Source: Clostridioides sp. ES-S-0010-02 (GTDB taxonomy: Bacteria; Bacillota; Clostridia; Peptostreptococcales; Peptostreptococcaceae). From it: a DNA stretch of 64,000 nucleotides. The stretch is taken from NCBI GenBank assembly GCA_020641055.1, contig CP067345.1:512001-576000 (forward strand), read 5' to 3'. Made by a program: the position numbers and the translations under genes. The notes beneath the pieces are model-generated. The model was not told the DNA's origin. It saw nothing but the letters and a program-made list of their open reading frames with translations, and searched no databases. Of the stretch, positions 48,766 to 58,170 are shown one piece after another. Positions within the stretch are counted from its first letter, which is position 1. Each line of letters opens with the position of its first letter.

Positions 48766-51135
48766 ATGTTAAGAGGAACTTTTGAAAGAACTAAAAAATT
48801 AAGAGAAGAAAGTGTTAATGCAGAACCACACATATCTATTGAAAGAGCAGTACTTATGACAGAAGCTTATAAAAAATATGAAGGAAGTGTAGAAATTCCT
48901 GTACTTCGTGCTTTATCATTTAAACATTACATTGAAAACAGAACTCTTAGTATAAATGATGGAGAATTAATAGTAGGCGAAAAAGGAGATTCACCTAATG
49001 GAGCACCAACATATCCAGAAATTTGTTGTCATACAATGGAAGATTTAGAAGTAATGCATAATAGAGACATAATAAATTTTAGTGTGTCTGAAGAATCTAG
49101 AAAAATACATCAAGAGGAAATAATACCTTTCTGGAAGAAGAGACAAACCAGAGATAAGATAATAAATGCTATGACACCTGAATGGTTAGCAGCATATGAA
49201 GCAGGTATGTTTACAGAGTTTATGGAACAAAGAGCTCCAGGACACACAGTTTGTGGAGATACAATATATAAAAAAGGATTTTTAGATTTAAAGAAAGATA
49301 TAGAAGCAAGACTAAAAGAATTAGATTTCCTTAATGACTTAGATGCATATAATAAAAAAGCTGATTTAGAAGCTATGGCAATAGCTTGTGATGCAATGGT
49401 TATATTAGGAAAGAGATATGCTGAAAAGGCAAGAAAAATGGCAGAAGAAGAAACTGATGAAGCTAAGAAAAAAGACTTATTGTTAATTGCTGAAACTTGT
49501 GATGTTGTACCAGCTCATAAACCAGAAACTTATCATCAAGCTATACAAATGTACTGGTTTGTTCATATAGGGGTTACTACTGAGCTTAATATATGGGATG
49601 CATTTACTCCAGGAAGACTAGACCAACATCTAAATCCTTTTTATGAAAGAGATGTAGAAAATGGAATATTAGATAGAGATAGAGCACAAGAATTACTTGA
49701 ATGTTTATGGGTTAAATTTAACAATCAACCAGCACCACCAAAAGTTGGTATAACACTGAAAGAGAGTAGCACATATACAGACTTTGCAAATATAAATACT
49801 GGTGGAATAAATCCAGATGGTCAAGATGGTGTTAATGAAGTTAGTTATATAATACTTGATGTTATGGATGAAATGAAATTAATACAACCTAGTTCAAATG
49901 TTCAAATAAGTAAAAAGACTCCTCAAAAATTCTTAAAGAGAGCTTGTGAAATATCAAGAAAAGGATGGGGTCAACCAGCATTTTATAATACTGAAGCAAT
50001 AGTTCAGGAGCTTATGGAAGCTGGTAAAACTATAGAAGATGCAAGACTTGGAGGAACTAGTGGTTGTGTTGAAACTGGATGTTTTGGTAAAGAAGCATAT
50101 GTTTTAACTGGATATATGAATATTCCAAAAATACTTGAATTAACACTAAATAACGGTTATGACCCAATTGCGAAAAAGCAAATAGGTATTGAAACTGGAG
50201 ACCCTAGAGATTTTAAATCTTATGAAGAATTATTTGACGCATTTAAAAAGCAGTTACATTATATGATTGATATAAAAATACAAGGAAATGCTGTAATAGA
50301 AAATATATGTGCAAAACATATGCCTTGCCCACTTATGTCTACAATAGTTGATGATTGTATAGCAAAAGGTAAAGACTATCAAAGAGGTGGAGCAAGATAT
50401 AACACTAGATATATACAAGGTGTTGGTATAGGAACTATAACAGATAGTTTAACAGCAATAAAATATAATGTATTTGACAAGAAAAAATTTGATATGGATA
50501 CATTACTTAAGGCACTTGATTCTAACTTTGAAGGATATGAAGCTATACTTAATATAGTTTCAAATAAAACTCCTAAGTATGGAAATGATGATGATTATGC
50601 TGATGGAATAATGGAAGAAATATTTAATGCATATTACAATGAAGTAACTGGTAGACCAACTGTTTGTGGTGGAGAATATAGAGTAGATATGTTGCCAACT
50701 ACTTGCCATGTATACTTTGGAGAAATTATGGGAGCAAGTGCAAATGGTAGACTTTGTGCAAAGCCAGTTTCAGAAGGAATCTCTCCAGAAAAAGGTGGAG
50801 ATACTAATGGACCTACAGCAGTTATAAAATCTTGTGCTAAGATGGACCATATAAAAACTGGTGGAACATTGTTAAATCAAAGATTTGCACCATCAGTAGT
50901 ACAAGGTGAAAAAGGATTAGACAACATGGCTAATCTAGTAAGAGCATACTTTAATATGGATGGACATCATATACAATTCAATGTATTTGATAAAAATGTA
51001 TTATTAGAGGCTCAAAAGAATCCTCAAGATTACAAAGACTTAATAGTTAGAGTTGCAGGATATAGTGACCATTTCAACAATTTAAGTAGAACATTACAAG
51101 ATGAAATAATAGGTAGAACTGAGCAAACATTCTAG
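48766..51135 (+). CDS. hypD: trans-4-hydroxy-L-proline dehydratase HypD
   Basis: A 789-residue glycyl radical enzyme that dehydrates trans-4-hydroxyproline to pyrroline-5-carboxylate. The residues I recall as diagnostic all fall at the expected numbers: H160, D339, C434 (thiyl) and E436 in SGCVETGC, and radical-bearing G765 in RVAGYSDHF. This separates it from pyruvate formate-lyase, glycerol dehydratase and choline lyase. GGGGGG precedes ATG 48766; the longer frame from 48724 overlaps the activase. The next gene, proC, supplies the following step, and the product proline is a Stickland electron acceptor. Confidence 0.95.
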   Translation: MLRGTFERTKKLREESVNAEPHISIERAVLMTEAYKKYEGSVEIPVLRALSFKHYIENRTLSINDGELIVGEKGDSPNGAPTYPEICCHTMEDLEVMHNRDIINFSVSEESRKIHQEEIIPFWKKRQTRDKIINAMTPEWLAAYEAGMFTEFMEQRAPGHTVCGDTIYKKGFLDLKKDIEARLKELDFLNDLDAYNKKADLEAMAIACDAMVILGKRYAEKARKMAEEETDEAKKKDLLLIAETCDVVPAHKPETYHQAIQMYWFVHIGVTTELNIWDAFTPGRLDQHLNPFYERDVENGILDRDRAQELLECLWVKFNNQPAPPKVGITLKESSTYTDFANINTGGINPDGQDGVNEVSYIILDVMDEMKLIQPSSNVQISKKTPQKFLKRACEISRKGWGQPAFYNTEAIVQELMEAGKTIEDARLGGTSGCVETGCFGKEAYVLTGYMNIPKILELTLNNGYDPIAKKQIGIETGDPRDFKSYEELFDAFKKQLHYMIDIKIQGNAVIENICAKHMPCPLMSTIVDDCIAKGKDYQRGGARYNTRYIQGVGIGTITDSLTAIKYNVFDKKKFDMDTLLKALDSNFEGYEAILNIVSNKTPKYGNDDDYADGIMEEIFNAYYNEVTGRPTVCGGEYRVDMLPTTCHVYFGEIMGASANGRLCAKPVSEGISPEKGGDTNGPTAVIKSCAKMDHIKTGGTLLNQRFAPSVVQGEKGLDNMANLVRAYFNMDGHHIQFNVFDKNVLLEAQKNPQDYKDLIVRVAGYSDHFNNLSRTLQDEIIGRTEQTF

Positions 51136-51438
51136 GATTGTTTGTAAATAAAACTTCTTACTATATAAAAATGTAACTGGTATAATAGTATATATTACCA
51201 GATACCATTTTAAAAAATTTTAGATTAATTCTGAGCTAACTTTCTGGATAGGAAGTTAGCTCGTTGAGTTTAATGAAAAAATCGTTAAATTTATATTTAA
51301 TAAACTATATAAAGAAGTAATTTATAATAATCATAATAAAATTATATTTTATAATAACTAAGATAATTTTAAGCAGTTAAAATATTATAAATTTAGCTAC
51401 TTTAAAATAAAAACTAATAGAAAAAGAGGAGATTTGAT
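51136..51438. other. Intergenic hypD-proC with a hairpin
   Basis: About 300 bases. A perfect 10-bp stem (51233-51242 with 51253-51262) has a weak T-tract and may be a partial terminator. No other structure seen. Confidence 0.5.
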
Positions 51439-52242
51439 ATGAAAACTTTAGGATTTATTGGTTCAGGAAATATGGGAAGTGCAATGATAGGTGGTATAGT
51501 AAAATCAGGATTAGTAAAAGCAGAAGATATAACTGTATCAGACTTAAGTCAAGTTGCTTTAGATAAAGTAAAAGAACAATTTGGAATAAATACTACAACT
51601 GATTCAAAGGTGGCTGTTGCAAATTCAGATGTAGTGATAGTAGCACTTAAGCCTAATATATGTGAAAAAGCTTTAGCTCCACTTAAAGAATTAATAGATG
51701 CAAGTAAAATAATAGTATCAATAGCAGCAGGAAAAACTATAGAAACTCTTGAAAGCATTATAGGTTCAGATAAAAAGATAGTAAGAGTAATGCCAAATAC
51801 TCCAGCACTTGTTGGAGAAGGTATGTCAGCTCTTTGTAAAAATTCAAATGTTACTGATGAAGAATTGAATATGATTAAAGCTCTATTTGAATCATTCGGA
51901 GAAGCAGAAATAGTAGCAGAATATTTAATGGATACAGTTACAGGTATTAGCGGCTCTTCTCCTGCATATGTATTTATGTTTATAGAAGCTATTGCAGACG
52001 CAGCAGTACTAGCTGGTATGCCAAGACAGCAAGCTTATAAATTTGCATCTCAAGCTGTTATGGGCTCAGCTAAGATGGTTCTTGAAACTGGAAAACATCC
52101 AGGAGAATTAAAAGATATGGTTTGTTCTCCAGCAGGAACTACTATAGAAGCAGTTAAAGTGTTAGAAGAAGAAGGATTTAGATCAGCAGTTATAAAATCT
52201 ATTGTCGCTTGCATAGATAAATCTAAAGATATGAGCAAATAA
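51439..52242 (+). CDS. proC: Pyrroline-5-carboxylate reductase
   Basis: A 267-residue NAD(P)H-dependent enzyme reducing P5C to L-proline. It has the Rossmann motif GFIGSGNMGSAMIGG, VRVMPNTPALVGEG in the middle and the C-terminal dimer motif VCSPAGTTIEAVKVLE with GISGSSPAYVF. AAGAGGAG precedes the ATG. Adjacent hypD produces its substrate. Confidence 0.96.
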   Translation: MKTLGFIGSGNMGSAMIGGIVKSGLVKAEDITVSDLSQVALDKVKEQFGINTTTDSKVAVANSDVVIVALKPNICEKALAPLKELIDASKIIVSIAAGKTIETLESIIGSDKKIVRVMPNTPALVGEGMSALCKNSNVTDEELNMIKALFESFGEAEIVAEYLMDTVTGISGSSPAYVFMFIEAIADAAVLAGMPRQQAYKFASQAVMGSAKMVLETGKHPGELKDMVCSPAGTTIEAVKVLEEEGFRSAVIKSIVACIDKSKDMSK

Positions 52243-52835
52243 TTGACTTTGGATATATATTTTTTGTCGTACCAACTTGAAGCAATAGGAATTCGGCTAG
52301 ACGAAAATGAAAATGTTAGTCTAAATTAGCAAGAAGAATACAGCTTTCTAAAAAATTTCTAACTTTAAAATAAAAAGGGGTTGTCTCAGAATTGATTTTT
52401 TCTAATCAAATTTTAAGTTCAATTCCTTTTTTGTATTTTTATATGTTATTTTTTATTCCTTTTTTTAATTAATATCCTAAAATTTAATATTGAGGAAATT
52501 TGGGTACAAGTTCTCTCTTCTCCCTATACAGGATTTAAATCTCCCTCATCTTAAAAAAATAAAAATTTATATAGAATACATTTAGTCTATTAATTTTCTA
52601 TATTTTCACAATTAAATATTTAATCTGATTTTTTCTATTAAAATACAATTTTACTATTGGAGATTGCCATTTTAAGAGCTATACTAAATTTAACTATCTT
52701 TTATAATATTCTTTATTTAAATTTAATTTTTTAACTACTTAAATTTAATTTCTTAATTATTTGAATATATTTTTTATATTAAATTCATTTTTCAGTTTAT
52801 TTATTTTTGAAGTTTTAATATAGGGAGGCCTTAAA
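52243..52835. other. Very AT-rich junction between proC and the CDT locus
   Basis: About 590 bases without a gene. It contains hairpin copy 2 (52373-52431) and then some 370 bases of T-rich sequence leading to the cdtR ribosome site (GGGAGG). This is the likely left border of the toxin insertion; no integrase, target duplication or transposon end is visible. Confidence 0.6.
52373..52431. repeat. Dispersed hairpin, copy 2
   Basis: Same imperfect palindrome as 41387-41440; bases 52391-52429 match at 38 of 39 positions. It ends in a strong T-tract and probably terminates proC transcription. Confidence 0.8.
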
Positions 52836-53597
52836 ATGGATATATTATTGTTTGATAATGATGCTAGTTTTGGAATAAAATTAAAAGATAAGATAAACAA
52901 TGTATTGTTAAAAGAGGGATTTGACAATGATATTGTAAAAACATATCGTAATGCAGAATTATTATTAAGAGATCTTGATGAAACAAATAAAGTAAGATTA
53001 TTTTTTATTGGAATTAACTTCAAATATAATATTGATAACGACATATGTGATGGATTGTGGGTAGCACAACAAATCAGAGAACGTGATTATATAAGTCCTA
53101 TTGTATTTCTTTCAAACTATGTAGAAATAGGTATTAGCCTTTTTAACTACAGACTTGAGGCTATGGATTTTATATTAAAAAATAGTATGGACTCAGCTGA
53201 AGGAAAAATAAAAGAATGCATTAAAACTGCTCATAAAAGATATTTTAGAGAAGTAGATTATCAAGAAAATTTTTTTACCATTTATAAAGATTTTGAACTT
53301 TGGAGAGTTTCATTTAATGATATAATTTACTTTGAAACATGTACTACACCTCATAAAATAAAAATTGTAACTATAAAAGAAGAAATTGAGATTTATAGAA
53401 GTTTAAAAGACATAGAAAACTTAGATATATGTTTATTTCGCATACATAAATCATTTGTGGTTAACAAACAACATATAATTTCTTTAAATATAAAAGAAAA
53501 GTGGTTAAAAATGAGTAATGGAGATAAATGTCCTATATCTGATAAATCTTTACAAGATGTAAAAAGACAACTTAAAATAAAAAAAGTACTAACTTAG
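52836..53597 (+). CDS. cdtR: CDT regulator CdtR, LytTR-type
   Basis: A 253-residue response-regulator-like protein. Residues 1-125 form a receiver-like fold (AQQIRERDYISPIVFLSNY, AMDFILKNSMDS) and about 145-250 a LytTR DNA-binding domain (EENFFTIY...IIYFETC...FRIHKSFVVNKQHI). From memory CdtR activates cdtA/cdtB. In this copy the expected phospho-acceptor position at the end of strand 3 reads FIGINF (58-62) with no aspartate, so phosphorylation control is doubtful. ATG follows GGGAGGCCTTAAA. No kinase is adjacent. Confidence 0.9.
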   Translation: MDILLFDNDASFGIKLKDKINNVLLKEGFDNDIVKTYRNAELLLRDLDETNKVRLFFIGINFKYNIDNDICDGLWVAQQIRERDYISPIVFLSNYVEIGISLFNYRLEAMDFILKNSMDSAEGKIKECIKTAHKRYFREVDYQENFFTIYKDFELWRVSFNDIIYFETCTTPHKIKIVTIKEEIEIYRSLKDIENLDICLFRIHKSFVVNKQHIISLNIKEKWLKMSNGDKCPISDKSLQDVKRQLKIKKVLT

Positions 53598-53610
53598 AGA
53601 TTTCGAAATA

Positions 53611-53660
53611 AAAGGAGATGTCTCAAAATGAACTTTTTAGTTCATGAGGCACTCTTTTTT
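53611..53660 (+). terminator. Hairpin 1 between cdtR and cdtA
   Basis: Imperfect hairpin with inner stem ATGAAC/GTTCAT (53628-53633 with 53640-53645) and a T-tract. It belongs to the same family of GTCTCA-type hairpins as others here. Confidence 0.65.
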
Positions 53661-53696
53661 GTATGAAATCAAATATATTTTTATCATTTCAACAAT

Positions 53697-53740
53697 AAAA
53701 AAGAGGCTTATCTCTATTTTGAGATAGCCCCTTTTATTTT
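53697..53740 (+). terminator. Hairpin 2 between cdtR and cdtA
   Basis: A second hairpin with stem strands 53697-53713 and 53721-53737 and T-rich tail. Together with hairpin 1 it should separate cdtR from cdtAB transcription. Confidence 0.65.
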
Positions 53741-53763
53741 TGTAATAAAAATTAAAAGCTTTA

Positions 53764-53889
53764 TGTTTATTAAATACAAAATTGTTTATTGTATTTAGTA
53801 TAATATTTATTCCTAAAAAGTTGTTTATATTACATGAAAATGTTTATTTTATGCAAAAATAAGTATTTTTTATAGAATATAAACAACTT
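53764..53889 (+). promoter_or_regulatory. Candidate CdtR operator region upstream of cdtA
   Basis: TGTTTAT occurs at 53764, 53783, 53822 and 53841; the first and last pairs are each 19 bases apart and the pairs are 39 apart, a phased arrangement typical of LytTR sites. A perfect 14-bp inverted repeat (53818-53831 with 53876-53889) encloses the last copy. No clear -35/-10 was fixed. The element lies 110-240 bases before cdtA. Confidence 0.5.
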
Positions 53890-53999
53890 AAAGATAGTAG
53901 TAACACTAATTATGAAATCTAAGTAAATTTTCATATTTAAATTATATAATTTAAATATAGTTTAAAAACTATTTAAACTAATGCGAGGGGTGATTTTAA

Positions 54000-55382
54000 A
54001 TGAAAAAAATTAGAAATTATATTTCTAGAGTATTAGTATTATGTCTTATTCTAACAAGTGTATTGTTTAGTGGTGGTACCTATGCTGAAAATTTATCTGG
54101 ATATTCAACTCAAAAAGTGGCTACCACTAATTATAAAGCACCAATAGAAAGACCTGAAGATTTCCTAAAAGATAGAGAAAAAGCTAAGGAATGGGAAAGA
54201 ACAGAGGCTGAGAGAGTAGAAAAGGGACTTGAAAAAGTAGAGAAAGCAGCCTTAACAGAATATAAAAAAGACCCAATAGAGATAAGTAAATATTCCAAAG
54301 AGAGAAATTATTTTTATGATTACGAAATAAAAGATAATCCTTTTGAAAAAGAATATAAAGACCTTAAAGGTGCAATATCAAAAAATAAACTAGATAAACC
54401 TATGTATGTTTATTATTTTGAATCTGCTGATAGATTTGCTTTCAATGGAGAACTTAGAAAGAATACAGAGAGTGAAATAAGTCTGGAGAAATTTAATGAA
54501 TTTAAAGAAACAGTTCAAGATAGATTATTTAAACAAGATGGATTCAAAGATATATCTTTATACGAACCAAGTAAAGAAGATAGCAAACCCACTCCTTTAT
54601 TTGTACATTTAAAACTACCAAAAGGCGCTGGAATGTTACCATATCAACAAAGCAATGAGTCTGTAAGTACACTAATAGAACAAGGGTATAGTGTAAAGGT
54701 TGATAAAACAGTTCGCGTAGTAATAAGTGGAAAACAGTACATAAAAGTTGAAGCATCTTTAGTAAGTACTCTTGACTTCAAAGATGAAGTAGGAAAAGGA
54801 GATGCTTGGGGAAAAGAAAATTATAGTGATTGGAGTAATAAATTAACTACTGATCAACTTGCTGATGTAAACGACTATATGCGTGGAGGATATACTGCAA
54901 TTAATAGTTACTTAATATCAAATGGACCAGTAAATAACCCTGACACAGCATTAGACGCTAAAGTAAGTAATATTGAAAATGCATTGAAAAGCAAACCTAT
55001 GCCATCTAATTTAACTGTATATAGACGAGCTGGTGCTCCTGAATTTGGATTAGAACTTTCATCACCTGGATATAATTTTAATTTAGAAGCAAATGTAAAT
55101 GCTTTTAAAGAAAAATGGGAGGGACAAACATTAACATATCCAAACTTTGTTAGTACTAGTATAGGTAGTGTAAATATGAGTGCATTTGCAGCTAGAAAAA
55201 TAGTATTACGCATCAATATACCAAAAGGTTCTCCTGGTGCTTATTTATCAGCAGTTCCTGGTTACGGTGGAGAATATGAAGTTCTTTTAAATCGTGGTAG
55301 TAAATTTAAGGTTAATAAAGTTGAAACTTATAAAGATAAATCTACTACAAAAGTAATTGTTGATGCAACATTAGTAAATTAA
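54000..55382 (+). CDS. cdtA: Binary toxin enzymatic component CDTa
   Basis: A 460-residue actin ADP-ribosyltransferase of the iota-toxin family. It has a signal peptide (cleavage near residue 29, GTYA|EN), an N-terminal adaptor domain that docks on CDTb, and a C-terminal catalytic domain with R342 (YRR), S385-T-S (FVSTSIGS) and E425-Y-E427 (GGEYEVLL), i.e. the full R-S-E set; the frame is intact. GAGGGGTGA precedes the ATG. Compared with my memory of the epidemic-strain protein (463 residues) it differs at many positions, chiefly in the signal and N-terminal region, while the catalytic motifs are conserved. Confidence 0.95.
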   Translation: MKKIRNYISRVLVLCLILTSVLFSGGTYAENLSGYSTQKVATTNYKAPIERPEDFLKDREKAKEWERTEAERVEKGLEKVEKAALTEYKKDPIEISKYSKERNYFYDYEIKDNPFEKEYKDLKGAISKNKLDKPMYVYYFESADRFAFNGELRKNTESEISLEKFNEFKETVQDRLFKQDGFKDISLYEPSKEDSKPTPLFVHLKLPKGAGMLPYQQSNESVSTLIEQGYSVKVDKTVRVVISGKQYIKVEASLVSTLDFKDEVGKGDAWGKENYSDWSNKLTTDQLADVNDYMRGGYTAINSYLISNGPVNNPDTALDAKVSNIENALKSKPMPSNLTVYRRAGAPEFGLELSSPGYNFNLEANVNAFKEKWEGQTLTYPNFVSTSIGSVNMSAFAARKIVLRINIPKGSPGAYLSAVPGYGGEYEVLLNRGSKFKVNKVETYKDKSTTKVIVDATLVN

Positions 55383-55430
55383 TTTTTAATGGGTAATTCA
55401 AATATGTTTTTAATATAAGGGGGAGAAAAA

Positions 55431-58076
55431 ATGAAAGTACAAATGAGAAACAAGAAGTTACTTAGTTTTTTAACACTTACAGCCATAGTTAGTCAAGCCT
55501 TAGCATATCCTGTATATGCACAAACTACTGTAAAACCTCAGCCTAATCAAAAAAGAGAGGTCGCAAGTGAAGAAACACTTCCAAGTAATGGACTAATGGG
55601 GTATTATTTTGCAGATGAACATTTCAAAGATTTGGAACTAATGGCTCCAATAAAAAATGGTAATTTAAAGTTTGAAGAAAAGAAAGTAGATAAACTTTTA
55701 GATAAGGATAAATCAGATGTAAAATCTATACGTTGGACAGGAAGAATAATTCCCTCTGAAGATGGTGAATATACATTGTCAACTGATAGAGATGATGTAT
55801 TAATGCAAGTAGATGCTAAGGGAGATGTAGCAAACACACTTAAGGTTAATATGAAAAAAGGTAAGGAATATAAAGTTAGAATAGAATTACAAGATAAAAA
55901 TATAGGGTCAATAGATAATCTATCATCACCTAAACTTTATTGGGAATCAAATGGTAATAAAACAGTTATACCTGAAGAAAACCTATTCTTAAGAGATTAT
56001 TCTAAGATAGAAAAAAATGACCCATTTATTCCAAAAAATAATTTCTTTGATCCAAATTTAATGGCTGATTGGGAAGATGAGGACTTAGATACTGATAATG
56101 ATAATATTCCAGATGCATATGAGAAAAATGGATATACTATTAAAGATTTAATTGCTGTTAAATGGGAAGACAGTTTTGCAGAGCAAGGATATAAAAAATA
56201 TGTATCAAATTACTTAGAGCCAAATACTGCTGGAGACCCATATACAGATTATGAAAAATCTGCTGGTACATTTGATAGAGCAATAAGTAAAGAAGCAAGA
56301 GATCCATTAGTTGCTGCTTATCCAATAGTTGGAGTAGGTATGGAAAAATTAATATTATCTACAAATGATCATGTTTCTACTGACCAAGGTAAATCTGTTT
56401 CTAGATCTACTACAAACAGTAAAACTGATGCAAATACAGTTGGTGTATCTGTTACTGCTGGATATCAAAATGGATTTACAGGTAGTGTAACAGCAAATTA
56501 TTCTCATACAACAGATACTTCGACTGCTGTACAAGATAGTAAAGGTGAATCTTGGAATACTGGATTACAAATAAGTAAAAGTGAATCAGCATATATAAAT
56601 GCAAATGTGAGATATTATAACACAGGTACTGCACCTATGTATAAAGTAACACCAACAACAAACTTAGTGTTAGATGGAGATACATTATCAACTATTAAAG
56701 CACAAGAAAATCAAATTGGTAATAACTTGTCTCCTAATGCAACATACCCTAAAAAAGGTGTATCTCCTTTAGCACTTAATACAATGGATCAATTTAGCTC
56801 TAGATTAATACCAATAAATTATGAACAGCTTAAAAAATTAGATGCTGGAAAAGATATTAAACTAGAAACTACACAAGTAAGTGGAAATTTTGGCGTAAAA
56901 AATAGTCATGGACAAATTGTCACAGAAGGAAATAGTTGGTCAGATTATATCAGTCAAGTTGATAGCATTTCTGCATCTCTTATATTAGATACAGGAGATG
57001 GAACTTATGAAAGACGTGTTGCTGCTAAAGATTCATATGATCCTGAAGATAAAACTCCACAACTTACAGTTGGACAAGCAATTGAAAAAGCTTTTGGAGC
57101 TACTAAAAAAGATGGATTATTATATTTTAATAGAACACCAATTGATGAAAGTTGTGTTGAGCTTATATTTGATGATTACACAGCTGATACAATTAAAGAA
57201 AGATTAAAATCATTAGATGATAAAAAGATATATAATGTTAAACTTGAAAGAGGTATGAATATCCTTATAAAAACACCAACTTACTTTACTAATTTTGATG
57301 ACTATAATAATTACCCTAATGCATTAAGTAATGTTGATACTAAGAATCAAGATGGCTTACAATATGCAGCAAATAAATTAAACGGAGAGACAAAAATCAC
57401 AATACCTATGTCTAAATTAAAACCATATAAACGTTATGTTTTTAGTGGGTATTCAAAAGATCCTTCACTTTCTAATTCAATAACTGTGAAGGTAAAAGCA
57501 AAAGAACAACAAACAGATTATTTGGTACCAGAAAAAAATTATGAAAAATTTAGTTATGAATTTGAAACAACTGGAAAAGATTCTTCTGATGTAGAAATAA
57601 CATTAACTGGAGGTGGTTCAGTATTTGTAGATAATTTATCTATTACAGAATTAAATAGTATTCCTGAAATACTTAAAGAACCAGAAGTTGAAGTTCCAAC
57701 TGATCAAGAAATAATAAATGCACATAAAGAGTATGATGGAGTTATTGATACTAATATGGTCACTGGAAATGTTTTCATTAATGGACTTTATTTCAGACCT
57801 ACTGATACTAATAAAGAAGCTCTTAATTATATTAATAGATATCATGTATATGCAACTCTTGAAGATTATTCTGGAAATGGAACTTATAAAGATATTGGTA
57901 CTAGAGATAAAGAAATGCGTAATTATGGAGGTAATGAAAATCAACCTAAAACTAATTATATAAACTTTAGAGCTTATGATACAAATTTAGCAAATGTATT
58001 AACACATAAGCCAATGAAAATATATGCTGTAACTCCTGATAATAGAGAAATATTAGTTTATGACTTTAATAAATAA
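55431..58076 (+). CDS. cdtB: Binary toxin binding and translocation component CDTb
   Basis: An 881-residue pore-forming component that binds the host receptor and delivers CDTa. It has a signal peptide (about 1-30), a PA14 domain (about 50-190), the calcium motif DLDTDNDNIPDAYEKNG (about 218-234), the heptamerising pore domains and a C-terminal receptor-binding domain. The frame is intact. Residue 209, which I remember as the lysine at the activation cleavage (PK|LM), is asparagine here (PNLM), and the last 120 residues differ strongly, with a net gain of 5 residues. RBS AAGGGGGAG; 48 bases after cdtA. Confidence 0.95.
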   Translation: MKVQMRNKKLLSFLTLTAIVSQALAYPVYAQTTVKPQPNQKREVASEETLPSNGLMGYYFADEHFKDLELMAPIKNGNLKFEEKKVDKLLDKDKSDVKSIRWTGRIIPSEDGEYTLSTDRDDVLMQVDAKGDVANTLKVNMKKGKEYKVRIELQDKNIGSIDNLSSPKLYWESNGNKTVIPEENLFLRDYSKIEKNDPFIPKNNFFDPNLMADWEDEDLDTDNDNIPDAYEKNGYTIKDLIAVKWEDSFAEQGYKKYVSNYLEPNTAGDPYTDYEKSAGTFDRAISKEARDPLVAAYPIVGVGMEKLILSTNDHVSTDQGKSVSRSTTNSKTDANTVGVSVTAGYQNGFTGSVTANYSHTTDTSTAVQDSKGESWNTGLQISKSESAYINANVRYYNTGTAPMYKVTPTTNLVLDGDTLSTIKAQENQIGNNLSPNATYPKKGVSPLALNTMDQFSSRLIPINYEQLKKLDAGKDIKLETTQVSGNFGVKNSHGQIVTEGNSWSDYISQVDSISASLILDTGDGTYERRVAAKDSYDPEDKTPQLTVGQAIEKAFGATKKDGLLYFNRTPIDESCVELIFDDYTADTIKERLKSLDDKKIYNVKLERGMNILIKTPTYFTNFDDYNNYPNALSNVDTKNQDGLQYAANKLNGETKITIPMSKLKPYKRYVFSGYSKDPSLSNSITVKVKAKEQQTDYLVPEKNYEKFSYEFETTGKDSSDVEITLTGGGSVFVDNLSITELNSIPEILKEPEVEVPTDQEIINAHKEYDGVIDTNMVTGNVFINGLYFRPTDTNKEALNYINRYHVYATLEDYSGNGTYKDIGTRDKEMRNYGGNENQPKTNYINFRAYDTNLANVLTHKPMKIYAVTPDNREILVYDFNK

Positions 58077-58123
58077 GTAGTTTTAGTTTAGTAAAATATA
58101 ATCCCCAACATACAATATATATT

Positions 58124-58170
58124 TACCTTATAAAGTGTGATAATTAAAAAGCACCTTTATAAGGTATATT
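58124..58170 (+). terminator. Terminator after cdtB
   Basis: A 13- to 14-bp stem (58124-58137 with 58152-58166, one bulge) and a T-rich tail, about 50 bases after the cdtB stop. It marks the right end of the toxin transcript. Confidence 0.75.

Noticed and set aside
52243-52835. Integrase, IS or att site at the left border of the CDT locus
   Set aside because: No transposase frame, terminal inverted repeat or target duplication can be seen; the border remains undefined.
53764-53847. CRISPR-like array of TGTTTAT repeats
   Set aside because: Repeats are 7 bases with 19/39 periodicity and no spacers of constant size; a regulatory region fits better.
57651-57963. ORFs inside cdtB on both strands
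   Set aside because: They lie fully within the toxin gene, are low complexity (isoleucine-rich) and lack ribosome sites.
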